Shown here: positions 51,101 to 63,000 of the stretch, piece after piece
Numbering within the stretch: the first letter of the stretch is position 1
How the letters are laid out: the number at the start of each line of letters is the position of its first letter
NCBI RefSeq assembly: GCF_933775445.1
Contig: NW_026089470.1
Coordinates: 248,001-312,000, forward strand
Length of the DNA: 64,000 bases
Origin: Argentina anserina
Taxonomy: Eukaryota; Streptophyta; Magnoliopsida; Rosales; Rosaceae
Reading direction: 5' to 3'
The notes under the pieces: generated by a model
Seen by the model: only the letters and a program-made list of their open reading frames with translations
What the model was told of the DNA's origin: nothing
Databases searched by the model: none
Translations under genes and position numbers: made by a program

Positions 51101-51327
51101 GGAGGATTGAATTGACTAAACATGTTATGTGCCTATTGTCTCATTTCTTACTTATTCATACTATGAAGCATGTTTATGAAACTTGGAATTTATGTGCTTA
51201 CATTCAAATGCTTAACTTGAAAGCTATGTGTTTTGAGATTCTGAGGCAATTATTTAGGGGCAATAGTGTTTTATGTTGTTTTGTTTAGTTTTGCTAAGGG
51301 ACTAGCAAAAGCCAAGTGTGGGGTAGT
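48194..51327 (+). other. Non-coding interior of element 2b
   Basis: Collinear with 42837-45972. Conserved leader 48482-48861, gag-like relic about 49202-49275, hairpin 49734-49753, AAGTGTGGGG at 49760, 50490 and 51314 (spacings 730 and 824 bp), conserved block 50242-50454, and TGCCGAA/TTCGGCA arms at 50541 and 50582. Minor length changes relative to 2a lie mostly in A-rich runs. A minus-strand frame at 50324-50509 is partly shared with 2a but not with element 1, so I do not treat it as a gene. Confidence 0.8.
51314..51323 (+). promoter_or_regulatory. Polypurine tract next to 3' LTR, element 2b
   Basis: AAGTGTGGGG then tagt, then the LTR at 51328; same arrangement as in elements 1 and 2a. Confidence 0.7.
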
Positions 51328-53071
51328 TGATAGGAGCACTTTGTGCGACGTTCTTAACATGTTTTTACCTCCATTCGTACTTTACTTAGCCCTTATTATT
51401 GTAGTATAGAGTCATTGAGTCGAGTTAGGAGTCTTTAGTGACGTTCGTTCCCTTTTGGTGCTAAAACAGGTGTAAAATGCAGAAATTATCGAGAGTGCTA
51501 TAGAGTAGTATTCCTTGTCGAACTAGGAAACCTAGTTTGGTTAGGATTTTTATTATTCGATATTTCTGTAACATATGTGATTTATATTTATTATTTCCTT
51601 CCCTTATTTTCAGAATTAAATGTGAGATAATGACATGGAAATTATGGAAAGAAAGAGGAGAAGAAGGAAACAAAAGGAGAAAAAAGGAAAGAAGTAATTT
51701 AGTTTCTGAATAAGATGAAAAGGAAGAAGTATGCAGCCTTAAAGGAGGGAAGGTTCATCCAGCCATTAAATGGAAAGAATAAGAAAAGAAGGAAACAAAA
51801 GAAGAAAAAGGAAGGAGAGAACAAAGAGATAATTCTGAAGAATGCATGTGGTCTAGAAGAAGGGAGAATGCATGTAACCAACAAAGATGATCATCATTCA
51901 ATCGAGAAGGAAAGAAAAGAAAAAAAAAAGAAATACATGGATCAGCCCATTCAAAACCCTAGCAGCCCCTCCTCTCCTCCTTCCTCTATAAAAGGCATGG
52001 CCTCCCTCACAATTCAGGATCTCCATTCTCTCACAAACAAAGCCGAATTGCTGCCCAAGAACATCCACAAAATTCAAGCCAAAAACCTTCATCCATCATC
52101 ACCAAGCCGTGCTCATCTTCCTCCTCCACCAATTCGAATTCATCCTTGCTTCATCCTAGAAGGTTTCTAATGTGTGGTTCATCCATGGCTTGTAATCTTT
52201 CTTTTTATTTTCTGCAAATTTCGAATTTATTGTATGAATCATTGGATGTTATTTTCGGTTTCATATATGAGGAACATACTTTCAGACTTCTTTGGTTTTA
52301 TGTTTTGATTGCATGAACTCATGAAATATGTGTGTATGCCGTGTGTAGCATCTATGGGCAGTAGGTTTTCTATTTCTATTTAGGTTTTATTTCAATTTAT
52401 TCCTTGAACTTGTGCATCTAAATCAATGCTCGAGGAAGCCAAGGCCATGGTTCTCCTAAGGTTGCGATTTCATTCACCAAAGTGTTCATTGATTGAATAT
52501 GCGCTTCGTGTTTCAATTATGGATACTTATATAGGGCTGTGATAGTTCTAGGAATTTGCATGTTTAATCAAGATGAGTGACGCCATGCTTGTGTAACATG
52601 TCTTCAATTCAACTTAATGTGCTTATGTGCTAATTTGTTGTTTAACTAGACGCTTCGTTATGTTGAACTCTCTTTAGCATATGTTTAGGATTGAACGCTT
52701 CGTTGATTCTAAATAACTAAGAAGTCTTAACGATTAGATGAACCGCTTCGGACTCTAATTAGAATTGGAATTGAAATGGACTTAAGAAGAATCGAAAATA
52801 CTTGCTGCCTATATGTTGTTCTATGCATGTCATACATGTTTCTTGAGTAGAATTCGTGTTTTGGTTATGTGATGAGTGGTTGATCAATTGTATATAAGTA
52901 ATTTATGATTTATTTTAAGTTGTAGTTTTAGAATCCAAATCAAATCCCCCAATAACATGATAAGTGTTGAGGCCCTTTTGATTCCCCGGACTGAACGATC
53001 CCTGCTTATTCTATACTAACGATGATGTTTTACAGGGTATTTTATAGACGTTCTAACAAAACGTTCTATCA
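51328..53071 (+). repeat. 3' LTR of element 2b (full length)
   Basis: 1744 bp, tgataggagcac to acgttctatca, and the reference for the deleted copies. It has a GA-rich U3 tract (about 51644-51930), a TATA box at 51986-51995, and four CGCTTCG motifs in its 3' half. A 151-codon frame at 51715-52170 is low-complexity Lys/Glu-rich sequence translated from the GA tract and crosses the TATA box, so it is unlikely to be a gene. Confidence 0.93.
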
Positions 53072-53076
53072 AACAT
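53072..53076. repeat. Target site duplication of element 2b, right (aacat)
   Basis: Partner of 46703-46707. Confidence 0.95.
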
Positions 53077-54084
53077 CCAGAAAATTCAAGCCAAAAACCT
53101 TCATCCATCATCACCAAGCCGTGCTCATCTTCCTCCTCCACCAATTCGAATTCATCCTTGCTTCATCCTAGAAGGTTTCTAATGTGTGATTCATCCATGA
53201 CTTGTAATCTTTCTTTTTATTTTCTGCAAATTTCGAATTCATTGTATGAATCATTGGATGTTATTTTCGGTTTCATATATGAGGAACATAATTTCAGACT
53301 TCTTTGGTTTTATGTTTTGATTGCATGAACTCATGAAATATGTGTGTATGCCGTGTGTAGCATCTATGGGCAGTAGGTTTTCTATTTCTATTTAGGTTTT
53401 ATTTCAATTTATTCCTTGAACTTGTGCATCTAACTCAATGCTCGAGGAAGCCAAGGCCATGGTTCTCCTAAGGTTGCGATTTCATTCACCAAAGTGTTCA
53501 TTGATTGAATATGCGCTTCGTGTTTCAATTATGGATACTTATATAGGGCTGTGATAGTTCTAGGAATTTGCATGTTTAATCAAGATGAGTGACGCCATGC
53601 TTGTGTAACATGTCTTCAATTCGACTTAATGTGCTTATGTGCTAATTTGTTGTTTAACTAGACGCTTCGTTATGTTGAACTCTCTTTAGCATATGTTTAG
53701 GATTGAACGCTTCGTTGATTCTAAATAATTAAGAAGTCTTAACGATTAGATGAACCGCTTCGGACTCTAATTAGAATTGGAATTGAAATGGACTTAAGAA
53801 GAATCGAAAATACTTGCTGCCTATATGTTATTCAATACGTGTCATACATGTTTCTTGAGTAGAATTCGTGTTTTGGTTATGTGATGAGTGGTTGATCAAT
53901 TGTATATAAGTAATTTAGGATTTATTTTCAGTTGTAGTTTTAGAATCCAACTCAAAATCCCCCAATAACATGATAAGTGTTGAGGCCCTTTTGATTCCCC
54001 GGACTGAACGATCCCTGCTTATTCTATACTAACGATGATGTTTTTCAGGGTATTTTATAGACGTTCTAACCGAACGCTCTATCA
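53077..54084 (+). repeat. 3' LTR of element 2a, right part
   Basis: 1008 bp continuing the LTR interrupted at 46707, ending gaacgctctatca. Together with 45973-46707 it makes 1743 bp, one base from the intact 1744-bp LTR. The match of lengths and the shared bases confirm the nested reading. Confidence 0.93.
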
Positions 54085-57000
54085 AGTATCTTTCTGTAAG
54101 GCTTTCTGATGCGAGTTTCTATTGAATTTGAGAGTTTTGCAAGTGTGGGAGTGTGTTTCTTTCAAACTGAGTATCTTTACATCGTTTGCGTATCTTTTGT
54201 GTATCTTTACATCGTTTGCGTATCTTTACTATTCCAATTGTGTATCTTTTCATTTCTCGTTTGAGTATCTTTCTGTAAGGCTTCTGATGCGAGTTTCTAT
54301 TGTATTTGAGAGTTTTGCAAGTGTGGGAGTGTGTTTCTTTCAAACTGAGTATCTTTACATCGTTTGCGTATCTTTACTATTCCAATTATGTATGTTTTCA
54401 TTTCTAGTTTGAGTATCTTTCTGTAAGGCTTTCTGATGCGAGTTTCTATTGAATTTGAGAGTTTTGCAAGTGTGGTAGTGTGTTTCTTTCAAACTGAGTA
54501 TCTTTACATCGTTTGCGTATCTTTACTATTCCAATTGTGTATCTTTACAACGTTTGCGTATCTTTACTATTCCAATTGTGTATCTTTTCATTTCTCGTTT
54601 GAGTATCTTTCTGTAAGGCTTCTGATGCGAGTTTCTATTGTATTTGAGAGTTTTGCAAGTGTGGGAGTGTGTTTCTTTCAAACTGAGTATCTTTACATCG
54701 TTTGCGTATCTTTACTATTCCAATTGTGTATCTTTACATCGTTTGCGTATCTTTACTATTCCAATTGTGTATCTTTTCATTTCTCGTTTGAGTATCTTTC
54801 TGTAAGGCTTCTGATGCGAGTTTCTATTGTATTTGAGAGTTTTGCAAGTGTGGGAGTGTGTTTCTTTCAAACTGAGTATCTTTACATCGTTTGCGTATCT
54901 TTACTATTCCAATTGTGTATGTTTTCATTTCTCGTTTGAGTATCTTTCTGTAAGGCTTTCTGATGCGAGTTTCTATTGAATTTGAGAGTTTTGCAAGTGT
55001 GGTAGTGTGTTTCTTTCAAACTGAGTATCTTTACTATTCCAATTGTGTATCTTTACATCGTTTGCGTATCTTTACTATTCCAATTGTGTATCTTTTCATT
55101 TCTCGTTTGAGTATCTTTCTGTAAGGCTTCTGATGCGAGTTTCTATTGTATTTGAGAGTTTTGCAACTGTGGGAGTGTGTTTCTTTCAAACTGAGTATCT
55201 TTACATCGTTTGCGTATCTTTACTATTCCAATTGTGTATCTTTACATCGTTTGCGTATCTTTACTATTCCAATTGTGTATGTTTTCATTTCTCGTTTGAG
55301 TATCTTTCTGTAAGGCTTTCTGATGCGAGTTTCTATTGTATTTGAGAGTTTTGCAAGTGTGGGAGTGTGTTTCTTTCAAACTGAGTATCTTTACATCGTT
55401 TGCGTATCTTTACGATTCCAATTGTGTATCTTTTCATTTCTCATTTGAGTACCTTTCTGTAAGGCTTTCTGATGCGAGTTTCTATTGAATTTGAGAGTTT
55501 TGCAAGTGTGGGAGTGTGTTTCTTTCAAACTGAGTATCTTTACATCGTTTGCGTATCTTTACTATTCCAATTGTGTATCTTTACATCGTTTGCGTATCTT
55601 TACTATTCCAATTGTGTATCTTTTCATTTCTCGTTTGAGTATCTTTCTGTAAGGCTTCTGATGCGTGTTTCTATTGTATTTGAGAGTTTTGCAAGTGTGG
55701 GAGTGTGTTTCTTTCAAACTGAGTATCTTTACATCGTTTGCGTATCTTTACTATTCCAATTGTGTATGTTTTCATTTCTCGTTTGAGTATCTTTCTGTAA
55801 GGCTTTCTGATGCGAGTTTCTATTGAATTTGAGAGTTTTGCAAGTGTGGTAGTGTGTTTCTTTCAAACTGAGTATCTTTACATCGTTTGCGTATCTTTAC
55901 TATTCCAATTGTGTATCTTTACATCGTTTGCGTATCTTTACTATTCCAATTGTGTATCTTTTCATTTCTCGTTTGAGTATCTTTCTGTAAGGCTTCTGAT
56001 GCGTGTTTCTATTGTATTTGAGAGTTTTGCAATTGTGGGAGTGTGTTTCTTTCAAACTGAGTATCTTTCCATCGTTTGCGTATCTTTACTATTCCAATTG
56101 TGTATGTTTTCATTTCTCATTTGAGTATCTTTCTGTAAGGCTTTCTGATGCGAGTTTCTATTGAATTTGAGAGTTTTGCAAGTGTGGTAGTGTGTTTCTT
56201 TCAAACTGAGTATCTTTACATCGTTTGCGTATCTTTACTATTCCAATTGTGTATCTTTACATCGTTTGCGTATCTTTACTATTCCAATTGTGTATCTTTT
56301 CATTTCTCGTTTGAGTATCTTTCTGTAAGGCTTTTGATGCGAGTTTCTATTGTATTTGAGAGTTTTGCAAGTGTGGGAGTGTGTTTCTTTCAAACTGAGT
56401 ATCTTTACATCGTTTGCGTATCTTTACTATTCCAATTGTGTATCTTTACATCGTTTGCGTATCTTTACTATTCCAATTGTGTATCTTTTCATTTCTCGTT
56501 TGAGTATCTTTCTGTAAGGCTTCTGATGCGAGTTTCTATTGTATTTGAGAGTTTTGCAAGTGTGGGAGTGTGTTTCTTTCAAACTGAGTATCTTTACATC
56601 GTTTGCGTATCTTTACGATTCCAATTGTGTATCTTTTCATTTCTCATTTGAGTATCTTTCTGTAAGGCTTTCTGATGCGAGTTTCTATTGAATTTGAGAG
56701 TTTTGCAAGTGTGGGAGTGTGTTTCTTTCAAACTGAGTATCTTTACATCATTTGCGTATCTTTACTATTCCAATTGGGTATCTTTACATCGTTTGCGTAT
56801 CTTTACTATTCCAATTGTGTATCTTTTCATTTCTCGTTTGAGTATCTTTCTATAAGGCTTCTGATGCGTGTTTCTATTGTATTTGAGAGTTTTGCATGTG
56901 TGGGAGTGTGTTTCTTTCAAACTGAGTATCTTTACATCGTTTGCGTATCTTTACGATTCCAATTGTGTATCTTTTCATTTCTCATTTGAGTATCTTTCTG

Positions 57001-60000
57001 TAAGGCTTTCTGATGCGAGTTTCTATTGAATTTGAGAGTTTTGCAAGTGTGGGAGTGTGTTTCTTTCAAACTGAGTATCTTTACATCGTTTGCGTATCTT
57101 TACTATTCCAATTGTGTATCTTTTCATTTCTCGTTTGAGTATCTTTCTGTAAGGCTTCTGATGCGAGTTTCTATTGTATTTGAGAGTTTTGCAAGTGTGG
57201 GAGTGTGTTTCTTTCAAACTGAGTATCTTTACATCGTTTGCGTATCTTTACGATTCCAATTGTGTATCTTTTCATTTCTCATTTGAGTATCTTTCTGTAA
57301 GGCTTTCTGATGCGAGTTTCTATTGAATTTGAGAGTTTTGCAAGTGTGGGAGTGTGTTTCTTTCAAACTGAGTATCTTTACATCGTTTGCGTATCTTTTG
57401 TGTATCTTTACATCGTTTGCGTATCTTTACTATTCCAATTGTGTATCTTTTCATTTCTCGTTTGAGTATCTTTCTGTAAGGCTTCTGATGCGAGTTTCTA
57501 TTGTATTTGAGAGTTTTGCAAGTGTGGGAGTGTGTTTCTTTCAAACTGAGTATCTTTACATCGTTTGCGTATCTTTACTATTCCAATTGTGTATGTTTTC
57601 ATTTCTAGTTTGAGTATCTTTCTGTAAGGCTTTCTGATGCGAGTTTCTATTGAATTTGAGAGTTTTGCAAGTGTGGTAGTGTGTTTCTTTCAAACTGAGT
57701 ATCTTTACATCGTTTGCGTATCTTTACTATTCCAATTGTGTATCTTTACAACGTTTGCGTATCTTTACTATTCCAATTGTGTATCTTTTCATTTCTCGTT
57801 TGAGTATCTTTCTGTAAGGCTTCTGATGCGAGTTTCTATTGTATTTGAGAGTTTTGCAAGTGTGGGAGTGTGTTTCTTTCAAACTGAGTATCTTTACATC
57901 GTTTGCGTATCTTTACTATTCCAATTGTGTATCTTTACATCGTTTGCGTATCTTTACTATTCCAATTGTGTATGTTTTCATTTTTCGTTTGAGTATCTTT
58001 CTGTTAGGCTTTCTGATGCGAGTTTCTATTGAATTTGAGAGTTTTGCAAGTGTGGGAGTGTGTTTCTTTCAAACTGAGTATCTTTACATCGTTTGCGTAT
58101 CTTTACGATTCCAATTGTGTATCTTTTCATTTCTCATTTGAGTACCTTTCTGTAAGGCTTTCTGATGCGAGTTTCTATTGAATTTGAGAGTTTTGCAAGT
58201 GTGGGAGTGTGTTTCTTTCAAACTGAGTATCTTTACATCGTTTGCGTATCTTTACTATTCCAATTGTGTATCTTTACATCGTTTGCGTATCTTTACTATT
58301 CCAATTGTGTATCTTTTCATTTCTCGTTTGAGTATCTTTCTGTAAGGCTTCTGATGCGTGTTTCTATTGTATTTGAGAGTTTTGCAAGTGTGGGAGTGTG
58401 TTTCTTTCAAACTGAGTATCTTTACATCGTTTGCGTATCTTTACTATTCCAATTGTGTATGTTTTCATTTCTCGTTTGAGTATCTTTCTGTAAGGCTTTC
58501 TGATGCGAGTTTCTATTGAATTTGAGAGTTTTGCAAGTGTGGTAGTGTGTTTCTTTCAAACTTAGTATCTTTACATCGTTTGCGTATCTTTACTATTCCA
58601 ATTGTGTATCTTTACATCGTTTGCGTATCTTTACTATTCCAATTGTGTATCTTTTCATTTCTCGTTTGAGTATCTTTCTGTAAGGCTTCTGATGCGTGTT
58701 TCTATTGTATTTGAGAGTTTTGCAATTGTGGGAGTGTGTTTCTTTCAAACTGAGTATCTTTCCATCGTTTGCGTATCTTTACTATTCCAATTGTGTATGT
58801 TTTCATTTCTCATTTGAGTATCTTTCTGTAAGGCTTTCTGATGCGAGTTTCTATTGAATTTGAGAGTTTTGCAAGTGTGGTAGTGTGTTTCTTTCAAACT
58901 GAGTATCTTTACATCGTTTGCGTATCTTTACTATTCCAATTGTGTATCTTTACATCGTTTGCGTATCTTTACTATTCCGTTTGTGTATCTTTACATCGTT
59001 TGCGTATCTTTACTATTCCAATTGTGTATCTTTTCATTTCTCGTTTGAGTATTTTTCTGTAAGGCTTCTGATGCGTGTTTCTATTGTATTTGAGAGTTTT
59101 GCAAGTGTGGGAGTGTGTTTCTTTCAAACTGAGTATCTTTACATCGTTTGCGTATCTTTACTATTCCAATTGTGTATCTTTACATCGTTTGCGTATCTTT
59201 ACTATTCCAATTGTGTATCTTTTCATTTCTCGTTTGAGTATCTTTCTGTAAGGCTTCTGATGCGTGTTTCTATTGTATTTGAGAGTTTTGCAAGTGTGGG
59301 AGTGTGTTTCTTTCAAACTGAGTATCTTTACATCGTTTGCGTATCTTTACTATTCCAATTGTGTATGTTTTCATTTCTCGTTTGAGTATCTTTCTGTAAG
59401 GCTTTCTGATGCGAGTTTCTATTGAATTTGAGAGTTTTGCAAGTGTGGTAGTGTGTTTCTTTCAAACTGAGTATCTTTACATCGTTTGCGTATCTTTACT
59501 ATTCCAATTGTGTATCTTTACATCGTTTGCGTATCTTTACTATTCCAATTGTGTATCTTTTCATTTCTCGTTTGAGTATCTTTCTGTAAGGCTTCTGATG
59601 CGTGTTTCTATTGTATTTGAGAGTTTTGCAATTGTGGGAGTGTGTTTCTTTCAAACTGAGTATCTTTCCATCGTTTGCGTATCTTTACTATTCCAATTGT
59701 GTATGTTTTCATTTCTCATTTGAGTATCTTTCTGTAAGGCTTTCTGATGCGAGTTTCTATTGAATTTGAGAGTTTTGCAAGTGTGGTAGTGTGTTTCTTT
59801 CAAACTGAGTATCTTTACATCGTTTGCGTATCTTTACTATTCCAATTGTGTATCTTTACATCGTTTGCGTATCTTTACTATTCCAATTGTGTATCTTTTC
59901 ATTTCTCGTTTGAGTATCTTTCTGTAAGGCTTTTGATGCGAGTTTCTATTGTATTTGAGAGTTTTGCAAGTGTGGGAGTGTGTTTCTTTCAAACTGAGTA

Positions 60001-63000
60001 TCTTTACATCGTTTGCGTATCTTTACTATTCCAATTGTGTATCTTTACATCGTTTGCGTATCTTTACTATTCCAATTGTGTATCTTTTCATTTCTCGTTT
60101 GAGTATCTTTCTGTAAGGCTTCTGATGCGAGTTTCTATTGTATTTGAGAGTTTTGCAAGTGTGGGAGTGTGTTTCTTTCAAACTGAGTATCTTTACATCG
60201 TTTGCGTATCTTTACGATTCCAATTGTGTATCTTTTCATTTCTCATTTGAGTATCTTTCTGTAAGGCTTTCTGATGCGAGTTTCTATTGAATTTGAGAGT
60301 TTTGCAAGTGTGGGAGTGTGTTTCTTTCAAACTGAGTATCTTTACATCATTTGCGTATCTTTACTATTCCAATTGGGTATCTTTACATCGTTTGCGTATC
60401 TTTACTATTCCAATTGTGTATCTTTTCATTTCTCGTTTGAGTATCTTTCTGTAAGGCTTCTGATGCGTGTTTCTATTGTATTTGAGAGTTTTGCATGTGT
60501 GGGAGTGTGTTTCTTTCAAACTGAGTATCTTTACATCGTTTGCGTATCTTTACGATTCCAATTGTGTATCTTTTCATTTCTCATTTGAGTATCTTTCTGT
60601 AAGGCTTTCTGATGCGAGTTTCTATTGAATTTGAGAGTTTTGCAAGTGTGGGAGTGTGTTTCTTTCAAACTGAGTATCTTTACATCGTTTGCGTATCTTT
60701 ACTATTCCAATTGTGTATCTTTTCATTTCTCGTTTGAGTATCTTTCTGTAAGGCTTCTGATGCGAGTTTCTATTGTATTTGAGAGTTTTGCAAGTGTGGG
60801 AGTGTGTTTCTTTCAAACTGAGTATCTTTACATCGTTTGCGTATCTTTACGATTCCAATTGTGTATCTTTTCATTTCTCATTTGAGTATCTTTCTGTAAG
60901 GCTTTCTGATGCGAGTTTCTATTGAATTTGAGAGTTTTGCAAGTGTGGGAGTGTGTTTCTTTCAAACTGAGTATCTTTACATCGTTTGCGTATCTTTTGT
61001 GTATCTTTACATCGTTTGCGTATCTTTACTATTCCAATTGTGTATCTTTTCATTTCTCGTTTGAGTATCTTTCTGTAAGGCTTCTGATGCGAGTTTCTAT
61101 TGTATTTGAGAGTTTTGCAAGTGTGGGAGTGTGTTTCTTTCAAACTGAGTATCTTTACATCGTTTGCGTATCTTTACTATTCCAATTGTGTATGTTTTCA
61201 TTTCTAGTTTGAGTATCTTTCTGTAAGGCTTTCTGATGCGAGTTTCTATTGAATTTGAGAGTTTTGCAAGTGTGGTAGTGTGTTTCTTTCAAACTGAGTA
61301 TCTTTACATCGTTTGCGTATCTTTACTATTCCAATTGTGTATCTTTACAACGTTTGCGTATCTTTACTATTCCAATTGTGTATCTTTTCATTTCTCGTTT
61401 GAGTATCTTTCTGTAAGGCTTCTGATGCGAGTTTCTATTGTATTTGAGAGTTTTGCAAGTGTGGGAGTGTGTTTCTTTCAAACTGAGTATCTTTACATCG
61501 TTTGCGTATCTTTACTATTCCAATTGTGTATCTTTACATCGTTTGCGTATCTTTACTATTCCAATTGTGTATGTTTTCATTTTTCGTTTGAGTATCTTTC
61601 TGTTAGGCTTTCTGATGCGAGTTTCTATTGAATTTGAGAGTTTTGCAAGTGTGGGAGTGTGTTTCTTTCAAACTGAGTATCTTTACATCGTTTGCGTATC
61701 TTTACGATTCCAATTGTGTATCTTTTCATTTCTCATTTGAGTACCTTTCTGTAAGGCTTTCTGATGCGAGTTTCTATTGAATTTGAGAGTTTTGCAAGTG
61801 TGGGAGTGTGTTTCTTTCAAACTGAGTATCTTTACATCGTTTGCGTATCTTTACTATTCCAATTGTGTATCTTTACATCGTTTGCGTATCTTTACTATTC
61901 CAATTGTGTATCTTTTCATTTCTCGTTTGAGTATCTTTCTGTAAGGCTTCTGATGCGTGTTTCTATTGTATTTGAGAGTTTTGCAAGTGTGGGAGTGTGT
62001 TTCTTTCAAACTGAGTATCTTTACATCGTTTGCGTATCTTTACTATTCCAATTGTGTATGTTTTCATTTCTCGTTTGAGTATCTTTCTGTAAGGCTTTCT
62101 GATGCGAGTTTCTATTGAATTTGAGAGTTTTGCAAGTGTGGTAGTGTGTTTCTTTCAAACTGAGTATCTTTACATCGTTTGCGTATCTTTACTATTCCAA
62201 TTGTGTATCTTTACATCGTTTGCGTATCTTTACTATTCCAATTGTGTATCTTTTCATTTCTCGTTTGAGTATCTTTCTGTAAGGCTTCTGATGCGTGTTT
62301 CTATTGTATTTGAGAGTTTTGCAATTGTGGGAGTGTGTTTCTTTCAAACTGAGTATCTTTCCATCGTTTGCGTATCTTTACTATTCCAATTGTGTATGTT
62401 TTCATTTCTCATTTGAGTATCTTTCTGTAAGGCTTTCTGATGCGAGTTTCTATTGAATTTGAGAGTTTTGCAAGTGTGGTAGTGTGTTTCTTTCAAACTG
62501 AGTATCTTTACATCGTTTGCGTATCTTTACTATTCCAATTGTGTATCTTTACATCGTTTGCGTATCTTTACTATTCCAATTGTGTATCTTTACATCGTTT
62601 GCGTATCTTTACTATTCCAATTGTGTATCTTTTCATTTCTCGTTTGAGTATCTTTCTGTAAGGCTTCTGATGCGTGTTTCTATTGTATTTGAGAGTTTTG
62701 CAAGTGTGGGAGTGTGTTTCTTTCAAACTGAGTATCTTTACATCGTTTGCGTATCTTTACTATTCCAATTGTGTATCTTTACATCGTTTGCGTATCTTTA
62801 CTATTCCAATTGTGTATCTTTTCATTTCTCGTTTGAGTATCTTTCTGTAAGGCTTCTGATGCGAGTTTCTATTGTATTTGAGAGTTTTGCAAGTGTGGGA
62901 GTGTGTTTCTTTCAAACTGAGTATCTTTACATCGTTTGCGTATCTTTACGATTCCAATTGTGTATCTTTTCATTTCTCATTTGAGTATCTTTCTGTAAGG

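Larger units (their letters stand above)
46708..53071 (+). mobile_element. Element 2b: coding-free LTR retrotransposon nested in element 2a
   Basis: 6,364 bp: 5' LTR 46708-48172 (1465 bp), primer site 48176-48193, non-coding interior 48173-51327, 3' LTR 51328-53071 (1744 bp), target duplication aacat. It is the same family as 2a and closely similar along the whole interior, so it is a younger member that landed in its relative's 3' LTR. It encodes no retrotransposon protein. Confidence 0.93.
42537..54084 (+). mobile_element. Element 2a: coding-free LTR retrotransposon (LARD-like), hosting element 2b
   Basis: An 11,548-bp insertion bounded by agtat duplications. Its own parts are a 5' LTR cut down to 279 bp (42537-42815), a 3157-bp non-coding interior (42816-45972) and a 1743-bp 3' LTR split into 45973-46707 and 53077-54084 by element 2b. 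The two LTRs share diagnostic bases (tgataagcgc, aaaacgggtg, aaattgtcg) that differ from 2b (tgataggagc, aaaacaggtg, aaattatcg), which proves the pairing. The primer site, leader, hairpin and AAGTGTGGGG motifs match element 1, but there is no gag, pol or integrase. Any movement must have used proteins from another element. Confidence 0.9.

Noticed and set aside
51715..52170. 151-codon Lys/Glu-rich frame in the element 2b LTR (shorter versions at 47095 and 47267)
   Set aside because: Arises from the GA-rich tract; length differs between LTR copies because of poly-A changes, and it spans the TATA box.
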